The position numbers and the translations under genes were made by a program. Shown piece after piece: positions 13,186 through 24,892 of a stretch of 64,000 bases of DNA. The number at the start of each line of letters is the position of its first letter. Position 1 is the stretch's first letter. The notes below the pieces were generated by a model, which saw only the letters and a list, made by a program, of their open reading frames with translations, was not told the origin of the DNA and did no database searches. Location: positions 78,760 to 142,759 of the forward strand of contig NW_020825567.1 in assembly GCF_003286085.1 (NCBI RefSeq), given 5' to 3'. This DNA comes from Drosophila persimilis. Taxonomy: Eukaryota > Arthropoda > Insecta > Diptera > Drosophilidae.

Positions 13186-15321
13186 TATGACCTCAAAAGC
13201 CAACAATATTGCCCTTGAAGAGCTGAAGAAAAAACGCAGTTGCCGTGTCAAAGGCATTCGTTTATTAGAGGACCGTTTAGAAGCGGGGGATATTCCGCTG
13301 GTATTGACGGAGCTCGAGTGCAGACTCGAAACGCTGATGCGTAGCATTGACACGGCACGCGAACTTCAAGAGAAGATTGAAGATATAGACATTGAGGATG
13401 AATTTGGAGTCGAGTTGGAAGAACTCTCAATTGTCACAAAGGCAAAATTAATGTCTCTCATTTGCGCATTAAAGACAGCTGATGAGACAATACCGGCAGT
13501 ACCAGCTTATGGTGGCCCAACTCGTGCTCGCCTCCCGAAGTTAGCTCTGCCGCAGTTCAGCGGCAACTTTTCGGACTTTAAAAACTTCATAGGTTTATTT
13601 GAGACTCTAGTTCAAAATGACCAAAGCATTCCAATTATCGAAAAGTTCAACCATTTGCTTTCGTGTCTCTCCGGCGAAGCGTTGGGATCAGTTAGGGCTT
13701 TCCAAGTAACCGAGACCAACTACGAGAAAGCAATGGCTAGCTTAAAAAGGGTCTACGATAATGATTGTCTGATCTTTAAAATCCACATTGATTCCCTACT
13801 TAGTCTTCCCAAAATGACCCAGCAATCAGCATCGTCCTTAAGGAACCTTATCGATACCGCCTCATCCATATATGGTTCGTTGTTGTCGATAGCGATGATA
13901 AAAAGATCTCGAATGCGATGATTATTCATCTCGTCTTGAGCAGAGTCGATCCGGTGACCAAAGAGAAATGGGAAGAACAGCTCGATTATGACAAACTGCC
14001 ACTTTGGACGGACTGTGAAAAGTTGCTTAATCGCAGACATCAGCATCTTTCGGCCGAAAATTCGGACAAACCAAAGCAGGAGCAGAAAGCTGTGCCAAGC
14101 AAGCCGCATAATCGGAGCTCATTCGCGTGTTCCACCGCGAATACCAAAAACCAACAATGCAGCTACTGCAATGCGAAAGGCCATTTGTTGACAGATTAAG
14201 TCCATTTGGTCGGCTGGCAGTAATGCAAAGGTTCGAATTCGCAAAAACTGCATCCTTGTGCATCAATTGTCTGCAGCCAGGCCACTCTGTAGTACGATGC
14301 AAAGCTAAGAAGTGTCGAGTGTGTGGCTGCTCACACCATACCTTATTGCATAGGTACACAGTGGCGAATAAAAGTCTAGCGTTACCATCACCCCCAGAGA
14401 ATTCTTCTCCTCCTCCCAATCAGAATCAACCTTCCACTTCGCATGCTCTCCATGCGACAGCTATGGATAGAGTTATTCTGGCTACGTCGATCGTAAGCGT
14501 CCGAACAAATAATGGTGAACATGTTTTGGCCCGAGCTCTGCTTGACTCGGGGTCTCAAACCAATTTATAACTGTGGACTTAGCACAGCGCTTACAGATCC
14601 GTAGGGAGGAGTCGTGTATCAACTTGCTTGGTATTGGTGAATCTAATTCACAAGTCAAGAAAAAGATACACACGGTGGTGAAGTCGCGAATTACTGGTAG
14701 TGAGTTTTCGGTTGATTTCTGGATTCTAAAGTCCATTTCGGGGTATCACCCTGATCAAACACTTAACGTGAGTGACTGGAAAATCCCGAAGAACTTACCA
14801 CTTGCAGACCCATATTTTTTCAAGCCACAGAAGATAGATATGTTGATAGGTGCAGAAACATTTTTCGAACTTCTATCTGTTGGTCAGATTCGACAAGGTC
14901 CTGACTATCCAACTCTGCAGAAAACGCTTCTCGGCTGGATTGTGTCGGGCAGATACACTCCAAAGGTGACTGCCACCCAAGAAGCTAGGAATTGTTTGAG
15001 TTGTCGAGAAGAGTCAGTGATCCACATCGACAATACATTACAAAAGTTTTGGTCACTGGAAGAATTGCCGTCTTCTAAAAAGTCTTTATCTCCTGAACAC
15101 AAGTTATGTGAAAAGCATTATAGAAGGACTGCTCAGGTCGTGCCTTCAGGTCGGTTTGAAGTAAGACTGCCGTTCAAATCAGATCCCAGTATCTTAGGCA
15201 ACTCCTTTGAAGTGGCTAAACGGCGGTTTTTATCGCTTGAAAAAAGATTGTCTCGTGACCCCGAGTTACAGAAAATGTACTTGGAGTTCATGGAAGAGTA
15301 CCTCTCCTTGGGTCACATGTC

Positions 15322-15333
15322 TACCACAGACAA
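15322..15333. repeat. Target-site duplication, left copy (LOA LINE)
   Basis: TACCACAGACAA occurs here and at 18,580-18,591, directly flanking the LINE. This perfect 12-bp duplication fixes both ends of the insertion. Confidence 0.95.
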
Positions 15334-15352
15334 GGTTAGGTTAGGTTAGGTT
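15334..15352 (-). repeat. TTAGG-type tail of the LOA LINE
   Basis: Three tandem GGTTA units and a partial fourth make up the very 3' end of the LINE (CCTAA on its sense strand), right against the target duplication. R1/LOA elements often end in short simple repeats rather than poly(A). Confidence 0.8.
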
Positions 15353-15456
15353 GAGGCGGCTGCCGGGCTCGCTCAGAGCCCGTCACACTTAGGCCGGATT
15401 CGGCCCGTTGTGATACCGCATAGGATCATTTCCTTCCTGCGTTGTGAGACTTCCTG
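15353..15456 (-). other. 3' UTR hairpin region of the LOA LINE
   Basis: Between the ORF2 stop and the tail lies a G/C-rich segment. It includes a perfect 6-bp stem, GGGCTC/GAGCCC, around a 5-base loop near 15,365-15,381. Such stems can serve as reverse-transcriptase recognition signals; that role is inferred. Confidence 0.5.
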
Positions 15457-18400
15457 TCAGCAATTATCCCATCCAGATGCTCTCACAAAGTTCGCTATCC
15501 TCCTGGGACATAGTTTGGACATCTCTGAGATGTCGTGTAGAAAGGCTGAGCCCAGGTGCTGTAGCCTTCTTCTGCTGAGAGCTGGGCAGAAGCAGAACAG
15601 ATGTTCCACTGTCTCCTCCTCTTCCTCGTCTCTACAGCTGCGACAAAAATCGTTATGTGGGGCCCCCAGCCTGTTAGCGTGGGTGCCTATTAGCCAGTGT
15701 CCCGTGAGGGAACGTGTGACTACGCTGCACCTTTTCCTGCTTAACTTGAGGAGCTCGGAGGTGCGCTTCATGTCCATGGTCGGCCATGTTTGCCGAGTTG
15801 TGCGACATCGTGGCACTGTTTGCCACATATCGTTTTTTAGTCACTTGTATTGCTGCCTTATAATGAGCTTACAGGTGGCCATTGGCATACAGATATCCTC
15901 CTTGTCTTGGAGAAGGGGTATTGTAGTGCCAGATCTGGCCATCTCGTCCGCTATACAGTTGCCCTCGATGTCCCGGTGGCCCGGGACCCAAATTAGGCTA
16001 ATAGCAAATTTCTGAGCCATCTCGTGCAGAGATTTGCGGCAGTCTGCCACGGTGGCCGAGTTCGAGGAAATCGCGCTTAGCGATTTGATCGCAGCCTGGC
16101 TGTCGCTATAAATGTTTAGCTTGGTTGCCGTGACGGCAGCCGCTTGTAGGCAGTCTAGTGCCTCCCTGATTGCTATGACTTCCGCTTGAAAGACACTGCA
16201 ATGATCTGGGAGTCTGAAGGAATGCCTTATGTTTAGCTGTTCAGAGTAGATTCCCCCTCCGACTCTGTCGTCCAGCTTTGATCCATCTGTGAAGATGTTT
16301 ATGGCCCCATCTGGGCCTGGGAGTTTCCGAGCCATTCGTCTCTGTGAGGGATGATTGTGTCGAAGGGAGTGTATGTATACTCTCTTGGAACTTGGTAGTC
16401 TGTTTTTGAGGGGACGGTACTGCTATTTAATATGGCTGAGTGACCTATGCACTGTGTCACCCATTGATCTGAGTCTCTTAGACGTATTGCTGCTGCTTCT
16501 GCCCGTTCCTTTCCTGCAAGGTCAAGGCTCTGTAGGCATAGGATGGCATTTAGCGCATCATTTGGGGTGGTGCGAAGAGCTCCGCTGATGCATAGGGCGG
16601 CAGTCCGCTGGACTTTGCCCAGTTGCTTGGTGATCGCCCTTTTTGATAGGGCCGGCCACCACACCGTAACTCCGTAGAGTAGTATTGGTCTAACTATAGC
16701 TTGATATATCCATTGGACAATGCTTGGGATCATACCCCATCTTAGCCCAATAGCTTTTTTGCATGTATAGAGTGCAGTCATTGCCTTCTTCACTCTGTCT
16801 TTGACATTCAGGTTCCAGCTAAGCTTCTTGTCAATTACCAACCCTAAGTAACTGGCACTGTCGCTAAAGGAGAGCCTGCATCCTTGTAGTATTGGAGTGT
16901 TGAGGGGCGGGACCTTGTATTTATTTGTGAATAGTACGAGTTCCGTTTTTGAGGGATTTACTCCCAGACCGCGCGATTCCGTCCAATCCGACAGTTGCGC
17001 TAGCTTTGTGGACATTAAGTCGCACAGTGTTTGGGGGTATTTCCCCGAGAAGATAATCGCAACGTCGTCCGCATAGGCCACGACTTTGCAGCCCCCCCCC
17101 TTCTAGGTCACATAGAATCTTGTTGACTGCTATGTTCCACAGAAGAGGAGACAGGACACCACCTTGCGGGGTGCCTCTGTTGACATACCTTGACTGGGCG
17201 GACGATCCCATCGATGATGTCACCGTCCTGCATGTGAGCAATTGATCAATGAGCATCACCAAGTGACGGTCCACCCCCAGGTCAGTCAGGGCTTCTGTAA
17301 TGGCACCCGGTACAACGTTGTTGAAAGCTCCCTCAATATCGAGAAAGGCTATGAGTGAGTACTCTTTGTGATGCAGAGATTTCTCTACCGCTGAGATCAC
17401 TTCATGAAGAGCCGTTTCCGTGGATTTTCCTTTCCGGTAGGCATGTTGTGCGCCTGACAGCAACTGAGGGTGTATAGTTGTCCTCAGTTGCAGCCCGACG
17501 AGTCTCTCAAAGGTTTTGAGGAGGAAGGACGATAGGCTGAATGGTCTAAAGTCTTTTGCAGCTGAGTGCGAGGCTTTCCCAGCTTTGGGAATGACGACTA
17601 TCTTTGCCTTAAGCCATGTTCGCGGGATTGTACCCACAGCCAGTATCTTCCTGAAGCTACCTTGTAGCCAGTTGATGGCCGTATCCCCGGCCTTCTGAAG
17701 TTGGGCCGGGATTACCTGGTCTGGGCTTGGCGATTTGAACGGGTTGAAGCTGTTTATTGCCCAGCTTATGTTACGTTTTGTGAGGATGTGATCCATCGAG
17801 GTTACCGGTCCCTCTCCTGGAAGATGTGCCGTCTCGATGGTTGTGCACCCTGGAAAATGTGTGTCTAGTAGAATGTGCAGGGACTCCTCACTGGAGTTAG
17901 TCCACGTGCCGTCATTCCTTTTAAGCTACCCTACCGAGAGGTTAGTTTTTGAGAGAATCTTGCGAAGCCTTGCGGCCTCTGACGTTTCCTCAATTTCCGA
18001 GCAAAATTTTTGCCAAGAGGCCCTTTTTGCTTTCCTTGTTTCCTTTTTATATAGTGACAGACTGATTTTATAGTCTGCCCAGTGGCTCTCCTCTTTCGCG
18101 CTTTTGGCCCTGTTGAAGAGGGTCCTGCAGCTTTTACGTAGGATGTCTATTTGTTTTGACCACCAGGGGGGTTTCTTTTTCCCCCTAGGTTTGCTAGAGG
18201 GGCATGCTGCCGCGAAGGCTTTGTTGCATTCCTCTGTGAACCTGTTCACTAGGCGATCTAGGTCGTCTTTTGTGTCAGGGCATGATGGTGCTTTGGAGGG
18301 GAGTAAGTCCTCCAGGGCTGAGCTATATTTTTCCCAGTTGGCTTTCCTGGGATTAATATAGTCCTTAGGTTTCGGACACTCGAGAGATAGTGTGGTCTCG

Positions 18401-18579
18401 ATGTATCTGTGGTCAGAGAAAGAGTGGTCATCAAGGACTTGCCAACTCTTGACTATGTCTAACAGGTTGGAAGACACTAGGGTGATGTCAATAACCTCCT
18501 GTCGATTTTTAATTATAAAAGTGGGGTCGTTGCCCTGATTACAAATAAATAGATTTGAGTTAAGGATGAAGCTGAAAAG
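15457..18579 (-). pseudogene. LOA LINE ORF2 (endonuclease end, RT, RNase H)
   Basis: The part that remains starts inside the endonuclease (TLVSSNL and SDHRYIE near its end, 18,579-18,400). The linker and RT follow, with LDIEGAFNN, GTPQGGVLSPLLWN and YADDVAII (near 17,350, 17,170 and 17,070). RNase H is at about 16,310-15,900, with FTDGSKLDD, EALDCL, YSDSQAAI and a late VPGHRDIEGN. A C-terminal CRSC...HLFCFC zinc motif lies near 15,650. It is dead: in-frame stops lie at 17,926-17,928 (TAG) and 15,841-15,843 (TGA). One frame change lies at the run of nine C near 17,092-17,100 and another near 16,320. The protein would nick target DNA and copy the LINE RNA there. Confidence 0.88.
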
Positions 18580-18591
18580 TACCACAGACAA
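18580..18591. repeat. Target-site duplication, right copy (LOA LINE)
   Basis: TACCACAGACAA, identical to 15,322-15,333. Confidence 0.95.
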
Positions 18592-21181
18592 CACAATCCC
18601 CAAAACTCCACATTATTTCATTCCACATCAGTGTGTGTTGAGGCCCCAAAGCACGTCGACCAAGCTCCGCGTCGTTTTCGATGCGTCTTGTAAAACGTCC
18701 TCTCAGGTGGCCTTGAACGACATATTGATGGTCGGTCCTACGATACAGGATGAGCTGTATTCGACATTGCTCCGATTCAGACTACACAGGTACGCCTTGA
18801 CAGCCGATGTCAAGAAGATGTATCGCCAAGTCTGGGTCGCTGATGCGGATAGACAATTTCAGCTCATAGTGTGGAGAAGAGACCCGTCTGAGTCCTTGAG
18901 AATATACCAGCTCAACACCGTAACATATGGGACTGGACCAGCCCCTGTTTTGGCTATTCGGTGTTTGAAAAGGTTGAGTGAGTCTGCAAAACTCTCATTC
19001 CCTAAAGCTGCTGAAGTTATTGACTCCGACTTCTATGTCGATGACATGTTGACTGGTGCTGGTTGCGTAGAGGAGTTAAAGACAATTAAGTCTGATGTGG
19101 CTCAGGTTCTTCAAACCGCTGGGTTTGAATTGACTAAATGGTTTTCGAACTCACCTGAGGTCACCGCATCCGAGAGCACAGTTAAACCGATAACGATCTC
19201 GGACTCAGAGTCAACTAAGGCGTTAGGAATATCGTGGCTGCCACACGAAGACGTCTTTAAGTTCCAAATTGAGACGTCAGTTATGGGTCTCCGAGCGACA
19301 AAACGGAACATATTATCGGTGACATCAAAGCTGTTTGACCCCCTTGGCTTGTTAAGTCCTTTAGTAATTAAGGGAAAGATCCTACTGCAGAAGCTTTGGC
19401 TCAACAAGCTAGATTGGGATGAGTCAATTCCAATGAACTTGGAAACAGCATGGAACTTATTAAAAGAATCCTTGGGTCAGTTGGAGAAGATTACCATACC
19501 TCGATTTGTGCATACTGATCCCATGTCACCGATTCAAGTACATGCCTTTGCCGACGCATCCATGAGAGCTTATGGAGCCTGCGTCTATATCCGTAGAAAG
19601 ACTGCAGAAGGTTTCAAGGTCTCTTTGTTGACTGCAAAGTCGAAAGTAGCGCCACTCAAGACGAAAACGCTCCCAAGGCTTGAGTTATGTGCCGCTCACC
19701 TTCTAGCAGACCTTTGTCACCGAATCAAATCACTGCTCAAGGTTCCAATTGATAAAATGATATTCTGGTCAGATTCAGAAGTTACTCTTCATTGGATCAG
19801 ATCCCACCCTTCGTCGTTGTCAACATTCGTTGCGAACCGAGTAGCGGAGATTCAAGAGTGGTCAAGTGAAGCTACGTGGCGGCATGTGCCAACAAAACAG
19901 AACCCAGCAGACATAGTTTCGAGAGGTTGTGACGTAGAGGAAATCGTGCAGTCGATCTGGTTTGGTGGACCAGAGTTCTTAAAGTTTGAAGAAGAGAGCT
20001 GGGCCAGAAATCCACACTTCGAGCTTTCCGAAGAAGAGATACAGATGGAAAGTCGGAAGAAATCGGTCCGACTGACCGTCGCGGCCAAGCCAAATTACTT
20101 AGTGGATGTAATCGAGGGATACTCGTCACACCTCAAAGTGCTAAGAGTGTTCGTTTTCGTGTTCCGCTTCATCCGAAAATGCAAAGACAAAAGTCTCAAC
20201 TTTGGAAAAATTCCGTCATCCGTAGAATACGACGAGGCGTTTCTAAAAATAGTCGAAATAACACAGAAAAATGAGTCTCAAGAAGATGTTGAAAGGGTTC
20301 GTAAAGGCACCAAGTTAGGCCCCAGTCTTCAGCGCTTTAGTCCCTTCATCCATGAAGAGGCTGGGACATGGTGCTCTTTTTCGTTGTTGGGAGTTGGGGG
20401 GCGATTAGTTAACGCTCCTATGTCATATAATGCCAAGTTTCCCTTGTTATTGACAAAACGCTTGCAGTTTGTGCAGACATACGTTCGCTGTCTGCATCAA
20501 ACGAATTTTCATGCCGGCCCACGAGCACTCGTGAGTATCCTTAGACAGCGCATTTGGATAGTGAATGCTCAGGCGGTGCAGGGCGACAGTTAGGTCGTGT
20601 ATTCGTTGCTTTAAATGCAAGCCGCTACTCCAGACCCAAATGATGGGCAACTTACCCGCAGACCGGCTCCGTGCTCTCCGACCATTTTCAGTATGTGGCG
20701 TTGATTTTTGTGCCCCAGTCTATACGACTCTGAAAATTCGTGGAAGGCCCCCTTATAAGTCCTACATAGCGTTATTTGTCTGTTTTGCGTCCAAGGCGGT
20801 TCATTTAGAAATTGTCTCCGATTTGACGACTAATTCCTTCTTGTTGGCATTCCAAAGGTTCGTCGGTCGTCGAGGATGTCCGCAACGCGTGAACTGCGAC
20901 AACGCGACAAATTTCGTCGGAGCAAGTCGGAAGCGGACGCGATACGCGAATTTGCGTCAAGAAGCGGGTGCGAGTTTGCCTTCATACCGCCTCGAGCACC
21001 GCACATGGGCGGACTTTGGGAGGCCGGTGTGAAGTCTGTCAAGGGCCTACTCCTACGGGCAGTCGGAAGGGTCAGAGTGGTCGACCTAAGGACGAGCAGC
21101 GGAGCCACGTTCAGGAGGATAATCCACAAGTTGGCGCTTCTGCCACTGGTTTGAAGCCTTCCAGGCCTTCAACGGGGCCGG

Positions 21182-21485
21182 TGTAGCGCCATTTGGCGTA
21201 TAATAATTGTTATTAGGATCGTATTTTATGAAGTCTAGTGTAAGTTAGGCTAGGGCAAAGCGGGAGCGCAATAAAAGCTCGCTCTCTCGCTCTTGGCGAA
21301 TTCGCCCCGCTTTGCCACCGTAGGTAAGTTAGGCACAGAAGAAATTTTTTAATATATGAAGGAAGTCGAGAAAAATCCATGAAAACGAACGCACGCACCC
21401 TTTTTTTCGTCGTATTAAAATACAAAATTACAGTCACCCAAGTTGTTTCGGTATCTTTATTTAGAAAAACTATTCTAAAATTTCA
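21182..21485 (+). repeat. 3' LTR of element C
   Basis: 304 bp from TGTAGCGCC to AAATTTCA, matching the split 5' LTR with a few differences. Just upstream is a G-rich tract (ACGGGGCCGG) that may act as polypurine tract. The following GCAAC resembles the CCAAC before 4,693. Confidence 0.9.
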
Positions 21486-21531
21486 GCAACAGTTATTAAA
21501 AACGCTTAATAGCTTACCAAACGCATTAATA
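21486..21531 (+). other. Probable continuation of element A
   Basis: 46 bp between the 3' LTR of C and the first DINE-like copy. By position it should be the far side of the insertion site in element A. Too short to confirm. Confidence 0.35.
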
Positions 21532-22653
21532 ACGAGGGAGAACGTTGTGAGTTGCTGCGGACACCGCAACTCTACAGTTATACCCGATACTAAGTCAGTA
21601 TGGCTCTCCTCCGGCAGACGCCGCTAATATTAAACGACACGACAAAGAATGCGTGCGAGAGAGACAGAAAATCAGTCTGAGCGTGACGTCGGGCGCTGCG
21701 TAGCCAATGCAAATTGATTTGTTCCTTTTGGCTACAAAAATTATCTGATCTGATCCAAATTCAGCAACCGGATAGATATAGTCATTCTCTATGATTCTGC
21801 GTTTTCAGTTTTCTCGAATCTCCAATATTGTGGATGCAACAGATTTTCGTCTTTTGTGGGGGCGGATGGGGGTGGGGCGAAATTCTGAGATATACGTTTT
21901 TTAGTGACATTTTAAAGGAGTGTGTGTACCAAATTTGGTTACTCTAGCCTTAATAGTCTCTGAGATTTGTGGTTGCCTCAGATTTTCGTCCTTTGCGGGG
22001 GCGGAAGGGGGTGTGGCGAAATTTGGACACGAAACGGTCAAGGTCCGATATTACAGGAGTGTGGATACCAAATTTGGTTGCTCTAGCTCTTATGGGTTCT
22101 GAGATCCTTGAACTCATATTTTGCAATTGGCAAAACCGACCATGAAACCTGTGTGTTAGAGTGAGACAGAGCGAGAAAGAGTGAAATTGTTTTCGTGATT
22201 CTGGCTGTAATAATTATACGATCTGGTTCAGATTTTGCACTCTAGAAGATATAGTCATCTTCTACGATTCTGCGTTTTTAGTTTTCTCGTATCGTCGAAA
22301 TTGTGGATGCCACAGATTTTCGCCCTTTGTGGGGGCGGAAGTGGGCGGGGCAAAGTTTTGAAATATTTTTGGAGCAGTGACATATCACAGAAGTCTGGAT
22401 CCAAAACATCGTTGCTCTAGCTCTTATAGTCTTTGAGCATTAGGCGCTGAAGGGGACGGACAGACGGACGGACGGACAGACGGACAGACGGACGGACGGA
22501 CAGCCAGACATGGCTCAATCGACTCGGCTATTGATGCTGATCAAGAATATATATACTTTATGGGGTCGGAAACGATTCCTTCTGGACGTTACACACATCC
22601 ACTTTTACCACAAATCTAATATACCCCAATACTCATTTTGAGTATCGGGTATA
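21532..22653 (+). mobile_element. DINE-1/mini-me like element, diverged single copy (M1)
   Basis: This copy has the same architecture as the array at 51,789-64,000. It has the 5' hairpin GAGTTGC/GCAACTC, a TATACCCGATAC inner terminal motif repeated inverted at the 3' end (GTATCGGGTATA), GA-rich motifs and three related internal blocks. A GACGGACA microsatellite, the mini-me core, a TA run and the ATACTCA-TT-TGAGTAT 3' hairpin follow. It is clearly more diverged than the array monomers, mainly around 22,090-22,260. It is non-coding, like other DINE-type Helitron derivatives. Confidence 0.82.
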
Positions 22654-23590
22654 AAAATACATAATTGCAGTGTACAATTAAACGAATTCTTAATATCCAA
22701 CTCAATACCAGAATTTGCACAAAGCATATACATCAACAATAACGTAACAAAAATTAAACCACTGTCTTATTTGCAAACCAAAGAAATCGTAATAGAAAAT
22801 ACGCGATTAAATAATGTATTACATGTAAGCATAATACTACTATTTGTCATAATCATAATAGGATTAAGCTACAAATTGTTTAATCTAAGTAAAAGCAATA
22901 AGCCTAAAACCGACCCGCACATAGAAACATCCTTAGATGAAGACGAGGAATCCCCAGCAGGCACAGTTTTAGACGCACTATACTATATCCAAGGATAATC
23001 GCCTGAGGACAAGCTTAAATCTAACAATGGGGTAGTGACATATCTATAGTCCATGCTCCGCATACCCTTGTCTATGTCTATTACCCTGCACCCACAATAC
23101 TATAAACAATCCGACACCCTCAGCTTCGAAACCCCATTAACAATCTCACGCTCGAAATGGAGCACGCGTAGCCGATTGCAGGCAATGTAAACAAACACCC
23201 TAAGCTAGAAGTTGAACATAAAACAATAGATGCCGCACTAGAATCCAGCCGCACTAAAATCCATTCTCATCGATTCTCAAGAACCACGCTATCGTAGCTG
23301 ACCAATCAGAGGCCCTATTCTCAGCCGCCATTCCCACATATCGATCGAGTCACGTACTCCATCTCCGAAGCCGAAGTCGAAGCCAACGCCTCCGAATCCA
23401 AATCCGAATCCCAAGCCGAGCATCATGATATAAATAGTCTACATTTAAGAAGGCAAATCAGTTCTATTCAAGACAAACGCCAATAAATAAAATAAAATCT
23501 TTTTTAAAACGTAAACTGACGTGTCGCATATTTAACTATATATGTGTGCCCTGTGTATATTGCTCGCACTCGGGAATTATCACGTCTTTA
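22654..23590 (+). mobile_element. 3' remnant of a gypsy/errantivirus-type element
   Basis: Only the tail of the element is present. The end of an envelope-type reading frame (about 22,771-22,998) has one strongly hydrophobic membrane segment and a charged tail. It is followed by the purine tract AATGGGG and an LTR beginning AGTGACATATC at 23,034, the start usual for the 17.6/297 group. A polyadenylation-type AATAAA lies near 23,484. The right end of the LTR is not resolved and is given as about 23,590. It is a broken fossil lacking gag, pol and the 5' LTR. Confidence 0.65.
23034..23590 (+). repeat. LTR of the errantivirus-type remnant
   Basis: It starts AGTGACATATC right after AATGGGGT and contains AATAAATAAA near 23,484. 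No second copy is in the window, so the right end is approximate. Confidence 0.55.
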
Positions 23591-23965
23591 CAGATCGATA
23601 TCCTCCATCAACTTTCTTCTTTTGTTCAAATCAGTAATAGACGATGGACTGAGTAGCCTGTGGAGCAGAGCTTTTGAGCTTTTTACGAACTGTGCAATCG
23701 TATGATCTAGAACATTCGAGCAGCACTAGACGATCGTCTAAAGCACAGCATAGCTTAACTGTTCAATCATACGATTGCCGTCTATGCTTCACACTGTCCG
23801 TCGCTTGTATGTGTGCGTGGGCGTTCGGACTTAAGAGCGGCTAAAGCTTTGATCCAACCTTAAGAGCGGTTAAAGCTTGATCATTTGAAAGACCACTAGG
23901 GGGTCTCACGAGACGAAAGAAGATAACCAATTCCCTATATTTTTGTGCTGGCTACTACACAACCT
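23591..23965. other. Unassigned stretch with nested palindrome and direct repeat
   Basis: No gene is seen. An 11-bp inverted repeat CAATCGTATGA/TCATACGATTG (23,695-23,705 and 23,767-23,777) encloses the perfect 14-bp palindrome TAGACGATCGTCTA (23,727-23,740). Two direct copies of a segment reading CTTAAGAGCGG(C/T)TAAAGC follow at about 23,830-23,886. It may be the end of an unidentified element. Confidence 0.5.
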
Positions 23966-24892
23966 CTCCAGCGGGTGGACGAGATGAGAGTGGCGGGCGA
24001 GGTTCATGGTGGAACACTCCATGTCCGCAAACTCTCACACTCTCCACTCGAAAGGCCCGATCGCCGATCGTCATTTACCGGTGCTCTCACCCCCGGTTCC
24101 ACTTTCACTCACCCCAATATTGAGTGAGATGAAAGTAGTCTGAGGGCAGCAGCACCGATAAGTAGGCAATGGAAAGTGTAATGGCTGTCTGTTTTAGTGG
24201 CTGCCTGTGTTGTTGTTGGTCACTGGCCCGTTTCATATGTTTCCTGTGATGTGTGCATTGGCTGCTCTGTTGTCGGGGGATGGGATGGGATGGGAAGGGG
24301 ATAAATGCCTGCTCCCGTATAACCGCCCGGATACTGTAAACTTCCGGATCTTTCGATCCGGGCGCGAGACGCTCCGAAAAGACGACGGTTGGGTGAGGAA
24401 TTGGCTGGGCGTAAATTGCTGAAGTTGGCGGTCGATAACACACTGGCATTGAGAAATGCAATTTGAATTTGAATTGGCTTTTGTGTGTTATCGGTCATTA
24501 TGGTCTGGTATTTGCGTGGTATTTTTTAGTATTACCACATGTCAATGGGAATATTGGAATGGAAGATAGGTGGGGAAGAAGAGTAAGAAGGTAATAAAAC
24601 TAATCAGAAAACTACGAAAAATATACAATTAACTACAGAAGAAACTACATTCATTTACAAAAACTTATTCCTAATATCACAGGCAAGTAACTAAATCTAT
24701 GGACAAACTATCTACGGACATGCAAAAACTACAGAAACAACAGGATTGACATCTACAACAAATACATTGATGAGCGAACATTACGCTGTATACCGGCCTG
24801 CTCCGTTGTCCCCCTGTGTGTTGTTAATTGGCTGGCTGGATTTTTGGTGTAGGCGTGCATCGTGGGCAAAAATTGGAGATGGCGAGCGGCTC

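Larger units (their letters stand above)
15334..18579 (-). mobile_element. LOA-clade LINE, 5'-truncated
   Basis: A 3,246-bp non-LTR retrotransposon copy sits inside the pol of element C, exactly between two copies of a 12-bp target duplication. On the minus strand it holds the end of an endonuclease domain, RT, RNase H and a C-terminal zinc motif, then a 122-bp 3' UTR and a short tail of three GGTTA repeats plus GGTT. An RNase H after RT, with the LDIEGAFNN and YADD cores, fits the LOA clade (Bilbo/TRIM group), which is known from obscura-group flies. ORF1 and most of the endonuclease are missing through 5' truncation, the usual outcome of incomplete target-primed reverse transcription. Confidence 0.9.
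13186..21154 (+). pseudogene. gag-pol region of element C (interrupted)
   Basis: The region resembles the same domains in element B: a helical N-terminal gag, CCHC knuckles near 14,150-14,350, and a protease-type DSGSQTN near 14,548. RT begins upstream of the LINE insertion and resumes after it, with the YVDD core near 19,035. RNase H (FADASMRAYGAC near 19,550), a zinc-binding segment and the integrase core near 20,650-21,050 follow. The region is broken in about half a dozen places besides the LINE at 15,334-18,579. It is a fossil of a mobile-element polyprotein. Confidence 0.85.
4693..21485 (+). mobile_element. Element C: BEL/Pao LTR retrotransposon, nested and interrupted
   Basis: Element C is bounded by LTRs of about 305 bp that share start (TGTAGCGCC) and end (AAATTTCA). 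The 5' LTR is split into 4,693-4,718 and 11,491-11,769 by element B; the 3' LTR is 21,182-21,485. A primer-binding-type TGGCGCC follows the 5' LTR. Gag spans about 13,186-14,380, protease about 14,470-14,600, and RT starts before 15,321 and resumes after 18,592. RNase H is near 19,540-19,930 and integrase near 20,540-21,150. Flanks ccaac and gcaac look like a 5-bp target duplication with one mismatch. The copy is broken (about half a dozen breaks beyond the two insertions). The LTRs differ by roughly 3%, suggesting an age of the order of a million years (inference). Confidence 0.85.

Noticed and set aside
15334-15352. True TTAGG telomere repeats
   Set aside because: Only three units, placed exactly at the LINE 3' end beside its target duplication, and Drosophila lacks TTAGG telomeres.
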